Source: Hydractinia symbiolongicarpus
Lineage: Eukaryota > Cnidaria > Hydrozoa > Anthoathecata > Hydractiniidae
Length of the DNA stretch: 64,000 bases
NCBI RefSeq assembly: GCF_029227915.1
Contig: NC_079882.1
Location: 3,224,001 to 3,288,000 of the forward strand
Direction of reading: 5' to 3'
Positions 58,705-64,000 of the stretch are shown here, one piece after another; position 1 is the stretch's first letter, and each line of letters starts with the position of its first letter. The notes under the pieces are model-generated. The model ran no database searches and was not told the origin of the DNA. It saw nothing but the letters and a program-made list of their open reading frames with translations. Both the position numbers and the translations under genes were made by a program.

Positions 58705-60632
58705 ATAAATTGAACTAAAGATGTGGAAATTTTTTTAATATGAAGAAAAACAAAATTATTCTCTTATTTATTTTTCACAAGATTTATATGTTTTACCACG
58801 TGGAACTTTCTTTGTTCCACATAATACATTTGCGAATAATGTTCTTTTAGAAAGAAACTAGACATAATTACTCATGGTCATTATAGTTCTGTGTCTAACA
58901 GACACCGATAGTCATTTCGTTCGGATAGCAACTTCGCCTGAGGTTCTATCGTTGAGATATAAAGAATAACGAATTTAATCTGTTTACAATGTTTGTTGTG
59001 TTAGACTAATCGGATTTCTCTTGTTACAATCTGGCACAGGTTTCCCACTGTGGCTGAAGTCGCCTTTTGTCAACTGAATTTTGTCATTTTAGTACCCAGT
59101 ACTTTTTGTCAGTAGATAAAATATACCCTCCATAATCATCAATGATAAACCCTGAAAATACGCACCCGTTCTTGAAAAGACCTGTTTTGTCAAAAAAATA
59201 ACTCGCCTTCCCAACGGTTGTGGTTGGCACAACTAGACAAAAGATCTGCTTGCTACTTGCTTGGTACCTTGTGTATCTCAACTTATTTTCTTTCTAAACC
59301 AAGGGTAGCTAAGACTTTATATACTCCTCAGGAGTTGTACCTGTCCACTTTTGGTGGTTTTTACCTAATTTTTGGGCACATATAATGACGTGATTCGTCG
59401 TCTAAGGGTTAATGTTTGGGAAAATTAAATTTGTCAGTATTCTAATCTTTTATGTTCGAGGGACTCGGGACCAAGTTGTACACTTCAGATTCATATAAGG
59501 AGGAGCCACAGGCCCGAAACAACTTAAACATGCGATGTTGTTAAAATATCAAATTTCTCTCAGGGATTTTTTATCTTTCGTTCAAGCTCCACCTACAGAC
59601 ATTTTAAAACGAAGCTGAAAGTGCAAGATAACACGCGTTCAAGTGATTTGATGGCTGCCAGTTATATCAGTAATTATATAGTAGTATATCGGCCATATGA
59701 ATGAATGGCCGCTGTGAATAGATGTTATCAGTGGATCGATTAGTGACAATATACTTAATTACTTCATTCACTTACGAGCAATTAATCCTAATGACACCTT
59801 TCTTTATATACACTTATAGAAAGAGAATTTTGCTCCCCAGTCCTTTTTAATTAAATGTGGCCAGAATGTCACAGTGGGTAAGGTGACATGATTTTCGTGT
59901 GTAAACAGATATATGACTTAAAAAATCAACTCCCCTAAATGAAAAAGCGAGGATGACGTCAGAGTAAAAGGAGGTCGTGAATTTGGTTTGGTGTAGAGCG
60001 TGGGAATTTTTGTTTATATATTATTTTCTTTTTGCTACGACTAAGAATATATCTTACGGCCTTTACGTCATAATGAAGGACTTTCGTGTCATCTCGCAGT
60101 CATAATACCTACAATGCTAGCTTTTCTTACGGTAAATAGTTTTGTGTAAGAAAAGGTCACGAGAAATTGGGGATAGGTCTGCGAAATGTTGTAGAATTTC
60201 TTACATATAAAAAATCGATTTTAAGATCAAAATACAATAAATTGTTAGGTACCCAGAATAACAAACAGACAAAAAATAACTAAGTAAAACTATCAAAATT
60301 TGCGTGATGCTTTGTTTGCAGTGCTCTGTTCGCCAGAGAATAAAATAAAACGTTAACCTCTGGGTGCCTATCAATCTATCCCGTCAGCATGTGATAAAAG
60401 GTGTAGAAGAGAGTCCTGGGACAGATTGGCACTCTATTAAAGGTTATCTCCCGCTAAAAGTCAAGTTGAGCTCATATGAAAGATCTTTGAAAGTTGTCTA
60501 GAAATCTTTTTATTTTTTTGAAATATCCTTATCCGTTATCGAGATACTTGTCTTAAAAGTAGTACTAACAAGACGTATGATATACGTAAACAACCTCGCG
60601 AATAAAGTTTACAAAAAGCTGTCTATTAAATT
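58705..60632. other. No gene seen
   Basis: Intergenic region after LRRC59. A copy of the 49.9-kb dispersed repeat lies inverted at 60441-60555. No coding segment is supported elsewhere. Confidence 0.4.
60441..60555. repeat. Dispersed repeat, inverted copy
   Basis: GTCAAGTTGAGCTCATATGA and AAGTTGTCTAGAAATC are the reverse complements of TCATATGAGCTCAACTTGAT and CTAGACAACC near 62134 and 62111. Together with that copy it brackets 60.6-62.0 kb. Confidence 0.65.
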
Positions 60633-60677
60633 GTGATTTCTGTTACGAAGTTAGACACGACATATTTTGCTATTCAG

Positions 60678-60986
60678 ATGGGCAATAACATTTCTTGTGG
60701 ACTACGCAGTTATTTTTCGAAATTGATTTGTGAGATCTTCTTAAACGGAAAATTCCTCGAAATTTCAATTTTCGTTGGGTCAGTCTGGGGTAATCTGACT
60801 GACAGAAAGAAGAAAGCGAGAACGAGAAATTCTTTTCGCTACAAAAAGAATTTCGTTCTCGTAATTATTTATATATGGTGGAGCGTCTTCGTTTTTCTCT
60901 TACGTATTGTTGTGGAAATTTTATTTTTCGCAGACTACTTTCCCGGCATTTGGGGAGACCTTAATTCTGCCTATACTCACTTTTGA
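60678..60986 (+). CDS. Unrecognised 102-aa open frame, possible membrane protein
   Basis: From ATG 60678 the product begins MGNNISCGLRSYFSKL, which has the Gly2 and Ser6 of an N-myristoylation signal with a nearby Cys, and has one strong membrane segment (FVLVIIYIWWSVFVFLLRIV). AATAAA follows at about 61026. Against it: no homologue recalled, and bases 60817-60856 form a near-perfect hairpin within the frame. It lies between inverted copies of a dispersed repeat, so it may be part of a mobile element or mere chance. The frame is also open from 60633, which would destroy the myristoylation reading if used. Confidence 0.3.
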   Translation: MGNNISCGLRSYFSKLICEIFLNGKFLEISIFVGSVWGNLTDRKKKARTRNSFRYKKNFVLVIIYIWWSVFVFLLRIVVEILFFADYFPGIWGDLNSAYTHF

Positions 60987-61230
60987 AAACTTTGGTGGAA
61001 ACAACTTTACTTTACCAGTTAGTTAAATAAAGCTTGTGAACACTAATCTTATCTTTTTAAAAAATAAACAATATGCAGGCGCTGCATAAACTATCTCGCT
61101 ATTAAAAATGCACAACTATGAAACATCCACAATGCAACCCAACTTTACAATTTCTGCTAACAAAAAATACAGCCTAACATTTATGGTTGAAAGTCGCGCG
61201 ATTGAAAAGTTTATGAGCTTAAACTCCATT

Positions 61231-61595
61231 TAGGTGACAAAAATCAAAATTTTGATGTCACTATCATATTCAGCATACTTTTTTTGATAACTGTGCCAAA
61301 TTTTGTCGAAAATAAAGTATTTTAATTTTCGAACCAATTTTGGCCTAAAATGACATTTAGGTGACAAAAAATCAAAATTTTAATGTCATCATGTTCGGCA
61401 TACTTTTTTTGTTAACTTTGCCAAGTTTTGTCTAAAATAGTTTTAATTTTTGGACCAATTTGGCCTAAAATGACGTTAAGTGACAAAAATCAAAATTATG
61501 GTGTCACTATTATGTTCAGCATACTTTTTTTGTTAACTGTGCCAAGTTTTGTCGAAAACAAATACCAAATTTGGCCTGAAACGTCATTTAGATGA
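61231..61595. repeat. Three diverged tandem units, about 120 bp
   Basis: Units start at 61231 (TAGGTGACAAAAATCAAAAT), 61358 and 61477 (TAAGTGACAAAAATCAAAAT). Each includes CAGCATACTTTTTTTG or GGCATACTTTTTTTG and then TTGGCCT(A/G)AAA. Periods are about 127 and 119 bp. Confidence 0.85.
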
Positions 61596-61710
61596 CTTCC
61601 AAGTACTTAGAGAGTTTAGGTACGAAATTTAAATCTGTGACGTTGCAATTGATTATTTCGGACATAGTTAGTTACGAGTTAGTAAAAAGAAAAAAAAAGT
61701 AAAAATAGTT

Positions 61711-61785
61711 ACCAAGATGAGATTCGAACACACGACTACTCCCGTGTCGGTGCTCAGAGAGGCAAAAATTTCCATTCTTGTAGGA
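61711..61785 (-). other. tRNA-like B-box fragment, possible SINE piece
   Basis: The minus strand contains GTGTTCGAATCTC, close to the RNA polymerase III B-box consensus GGTTCGANTCC, after CACCGACACGGGAGTAGTCG. I cannot fold a full cloverleaf (no acceptor stem), so this is at most a decayed tRNA or tRNA-derived SINE. Confidence 0.25.
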
Positions 61786-61800
61786 CACATTTGCGTTTTA

Positions 61801-61860
61801 ATACAAGCTCACGAGCTTGTAACAAGCTCACGAGCTTGTAACAAGCTCACGAGCTTGTAA
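61801..61860. repeat. Tandem triplication of a palindrome
   Basis: ACAAGCTCACGAGCTTGT, itself an 8+2+8 palindrome (arms ACAAGCTC and GAGCTTGT), is repeated three times with a 19-bp period. Confidence 0.9.
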
Positions 61861-62029
61861 TTATGCGAAATTGTGACGTCATGAGTATGCATTGAGCATA
61901 ATTATGGTAACTAAAAAAAAATCATGAAAATGTTCAAAACCCGTCAAAGTGAACGGCCAGAAAACATTTTTAACTCTATATGGCTTTTCAAAAATGTTAA
62001 ATTAACACCTTTGCACGGCATACTCATGA

Positions 62030-62170
62030 CATCATGCATAATTAGTGAATCTTCTTAGTCCAAATTCTAAAGAACCAATCAAGAATTTTTTAAAAAAAAT
62101 ATTCGAATTCCTAGACAACCTTTTAAGCTCTTTCATATGAGCTCAACTTGATTTTTCACGGGAGGTAACC
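62030..62170. repeat. Dispersed repeat
   Basis: CATCATGCATAATTAGTGAA, AAAGAACCAATCAAGAATTT and CCTAGACAACCTTTTAAGCT match the copy at 49915-50050 in the same order and orientation. Confidence 0.65.
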
Positions 62171-62686
62171 TCGTCATAAAGTCCCGCAGGGTCTTAGAGA
62201 ATTCAAAGCTTCAATTTAGTTTCAAAACACCCGGGAAACTCACTTGAAAACAGATTAATTAGTAATTCGATATCAATTTTCTTCTATACATAGGGAGGCA
62301 GGGAAGGGGTTTATTTCCCTAGTTAATAAAAGAAAAGTCCTCGATTCACGCCCTAACCCTCACGATCTAACCCTTAAACCTACAAACACAAAACGGACTT
62401 TCCATCACTAGTAGTTTTGCGACGCCAAAAAGGAAAGCAGTTGTCAATATACGCAGCAAATATAATTTTTCACTGCTCGCAATCATACCTCAAGTTTTCA
62501 CATTGTGCATATTACCTAGTGGGCATTTAAAAAATGAACATGCCTTATTGATCTTTCGCAAAACTCACTTGACGAATACATACATATTCGTGTATTGGTA
62601 ACATGTGAAAATTAATACTGACATGTTTCCTGGCAACAGAAACCTTACCAAACAGGTTTCTCTGCAAATAAAGAGTTGTCATCGTC

Positions 62687-64000
62687 ATGTCAAAGAAATG
62701 GATGCGCTTCTTTAAAATAACAACACTATTTATGCTGGTCTTGTACGTAACAGCGAAGTTTAGTGGGTTCTTCAGTATATTATCCAAAAGTTGTGGTAAT
62801 TCGGTGAATCGTCGCTCATTCGAACTCGATGAAAAAGAAATTTGTTTGAACATACGTGAGGAAATGTTTTTAGGGAGGTTAGAATCCTTCTCAACACAAC
62901 TCTTGTTGCTGAAATTGTCATCGAAGGACCAAGACATAGATTTGATAGACGAATCTTATGAGGAGGTTCAAAACCTCATTCACCAGATCAAAAAGAAAAG
63001 GGTGTCATCCGAAGTGACGAAAAAGACTACAGCTACACCAACTAGAAAAACAACCACAACAACGCAAGCAACTGGAAATTCTCAGCAGGAGACCATGTAC
63101 AGCTGTGGCGAATATTATAACGGTAGTATGTATGGTTATCCCCGTTATAAAACGGGTTTTGTTCGGGAAAAATGCAAGAGACCACAGCTTCATGAGTCTG
63201 TTACACTTATCCTGGATCGACCACGATATTCCAAAACTTTAGTTATGTCGCTTAAAAAGATAACTTTGCCGATGTATATTTTAATGGATGAAAAATCAGA
63301 AAGTGGTGCCTTTTCAAAGAACTTACCCAGTTCAGTAAAAATAATATATTTTTCAAATAAAACAAACTATATTGGAATGATCTTGAACTCGATTTTACAT
63401 GAAGTTGCGACTCCATATGTCTTGATAACCCCGTTTCTCGGAGAGTTTGATAAAAAAACAGTAGATATTGAGCGTCTTGTTCATGTGCAAGAAATATCAA
63501 AAGCTGATATTGTCGGTGCTGCTAGCAAGGATATTGATACTGGAGAATGGGACAGAAGTTGCTATCAAACTATGTTAAAATTGTATACCTTAAAGTACAC
63601 CAAGGGTTACCGAGTCTCAGAACATGAATGCCTTCGTTGTAACTTTGTTTCCAGTCCTTTCCTCTCAAAAAAGAAATTTTTAGTTGCAATAAAATTCAAT
63701 TCAAAATTAACTCACGGTATTTATGAAGATTTCTTTTTGCGTATCAACCAATCGAGACATAAAATACTGGTTTGCCCCGATGTAATGTTCTACACATACC
63801 AACCAACCGTGTTTGATTATCAATTAAAGTATTTTGCAAGAATAAGAGATATTAAAAAGATTGTATATAGCGATGGTTCCGTAAAATGGTATGGCTGCCG
63901 AAAAGGATATCCGCACGCGTCAAAGAAAAAATGCACCTTTCAAAAAGGTATGGCAGTTCCTCCCTGTTGCTTGGAGAACCTGAAGGATGCGTTAAATTTC
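62687..64000 (+). CDS. FKRP: FKRP/LicD-type glycosyl-phosphotransferase, N-terminal part (runs off the window)
   Basis: An open frame of 438 codons from ATG 62687 to the window edge; an in-frame TAA lies 18 nt upstream of the ATG. Residues 5-27 are a type II signal anchor (FFKITTLFMLVLYVTA). A Thr/Lys-rich stem follows (about 108-130), then a GT-A-like domain (VTLILDRPRYSKTLVMSL, YVLITPF, HGIYEDFFLRI). A Cys cluster C404, C416, C427-C428 ends in VPPCCLENLKDALNF. Human FKRP has the same stem/GT-like region and a PPCC zinc-finger loop at the start of its LicD catalytic domain. FKRP adds ribitol-5-phosphate to alpha-dystroglycan glycans in the Golgi. The catalytic residues lie beyond the window, so activity cannot be judged. 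Cnidarians may carry several such paralogues, so orthology is open. Confidence 0.82.
   Translation, partial: MSKKWMRFFKITTLFMLVLYVTAKFSGFFSILSKSCGNSVNRRSFELDEKEICLNIREEMFLGRLESFSTQLLLLKLSSKDQDIDLIDESYEEVQNLIHQIKKKRVSSEVTKKTTATPTRKTTTTTQATGNSQQETMYSCGEYYNGSMYGYPRYKTGFVREKCKRPQLHESVTLILDRPRYSKTLVMSLKKITLPMYILMDEKSESGAFSKNLPSSVKIIYFSNKTNYIGMILNSILHEVATPYVLITPFLGEFDKKTVDIERLVHVQEISKADIVGAASKDIDTGEWDRSCYQTMLKLYTLKYTKGYRVSEHECLRCNFVSSPFLSKKKFLVAIKFNSKLTHGIYEDFFLRINQSRHKILVCPDVMFYTYQPTVFDYQLKYFARIRDIKKIVYSDGSVKWYGCRKGYPHASKKKCTFQKGMAVPPCCLENLKDALNF

Noticed and set aside
61711-61785. Functional tRNA gene
   Set aside because: Only a B-box-like segment is present; no acceptor stem or full cloverleaf can be drawn.
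62545-62937. 130-codon minus-strand frame
   Set aside because: It overlaps the FKRP-like coding start on the opposite strand; the plus-strand frame has family motifs and runs 1.3 kb.

Overview
The window is animal nuclear DNA: AT-rich, with short exons in GT/AG introns, AATAAA signals downstream of several genes, and dense transposon debris. The gene content (SLC6 transporter, Spindly, beta-thymosin, LRRC59, ATP23, a TMEM216-type ciliary protein, an FKRP-type enzyme) is metazoan. A Penelope-like element, several MITE families and a secreted TSR protein of a type I associate with cnidarians suggest a cnidarian, possibly a hydrozoan, but the phylum is inference. Most real genes are cut into exons shorter than a typical ORF cutoff, so I built them by hand from splice sites, reading phase and family motifs.

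Layout. 1-8.5 kb: no convincing gene; degenerate tandem repeats, a broken LINE with a PHD-like finger (1.77-2.75 kb), a TIR element with 6-bp target duplications (4.7-5.5 kb) and several CAACCTCGTT-type MITEs. 10.3-16.0 kb (+): SLC6 transporter, nine exons. 17.4-19.8 kb (-): complete ATP23 metalloprotease homologue, six exons. 20-27 kb: repeats, a MARE-like palindrome, a 5'-truncated Penelope-like element with a GIY-YIG domain, a TTAA-flanked element and a possible small Cys-rich secreted peptide. 27.1-30.5 kb (+): secreted TSR protein, six exons. 30.9-32.7 kb (-): TMEM216-type transition-zone protein, its 5' exon uncertain. 35.4-38.5 kb: apparently complete hAT-like transposon with an intact 781-codon transposase ORF, 14-bp TIRs and 5-bp target duplications. 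39.7-40.6 kb: array of about 23 mini-hairpins sharing a CTGA-GCG-TCAG core with differing, mostly paired arms. 41.6-50.4 kb (+): Spindly (SPDL1) homologue, ten coding exons, ending in a CaaX box. 52.1-52.4 kb (-): 42-residue beta-thymosin, divergent from LRRC59 (53.0-58.7 kb, +, seven exons). 62.7 kb to the window edge (+): FKRP-like type II membrane protein, open at the edge.

The genes do not form one pathway; they are a gene-by-gene neighbourhood of housekeeping and cell-biology functions (membrane transport, mitochondrial protein quality control, cilia, mitosis, actin, ER, glycosylation) separated by mobile DNA. The most unusual unexplained structure is the mini-hairpin array; the best mobile-element finding is the intact hAT-like element and a 329-bp non-autonomous element with the same kind of ends and duplication length. 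No database search was possible; all family calls rest on motifs and remembered family sequences.
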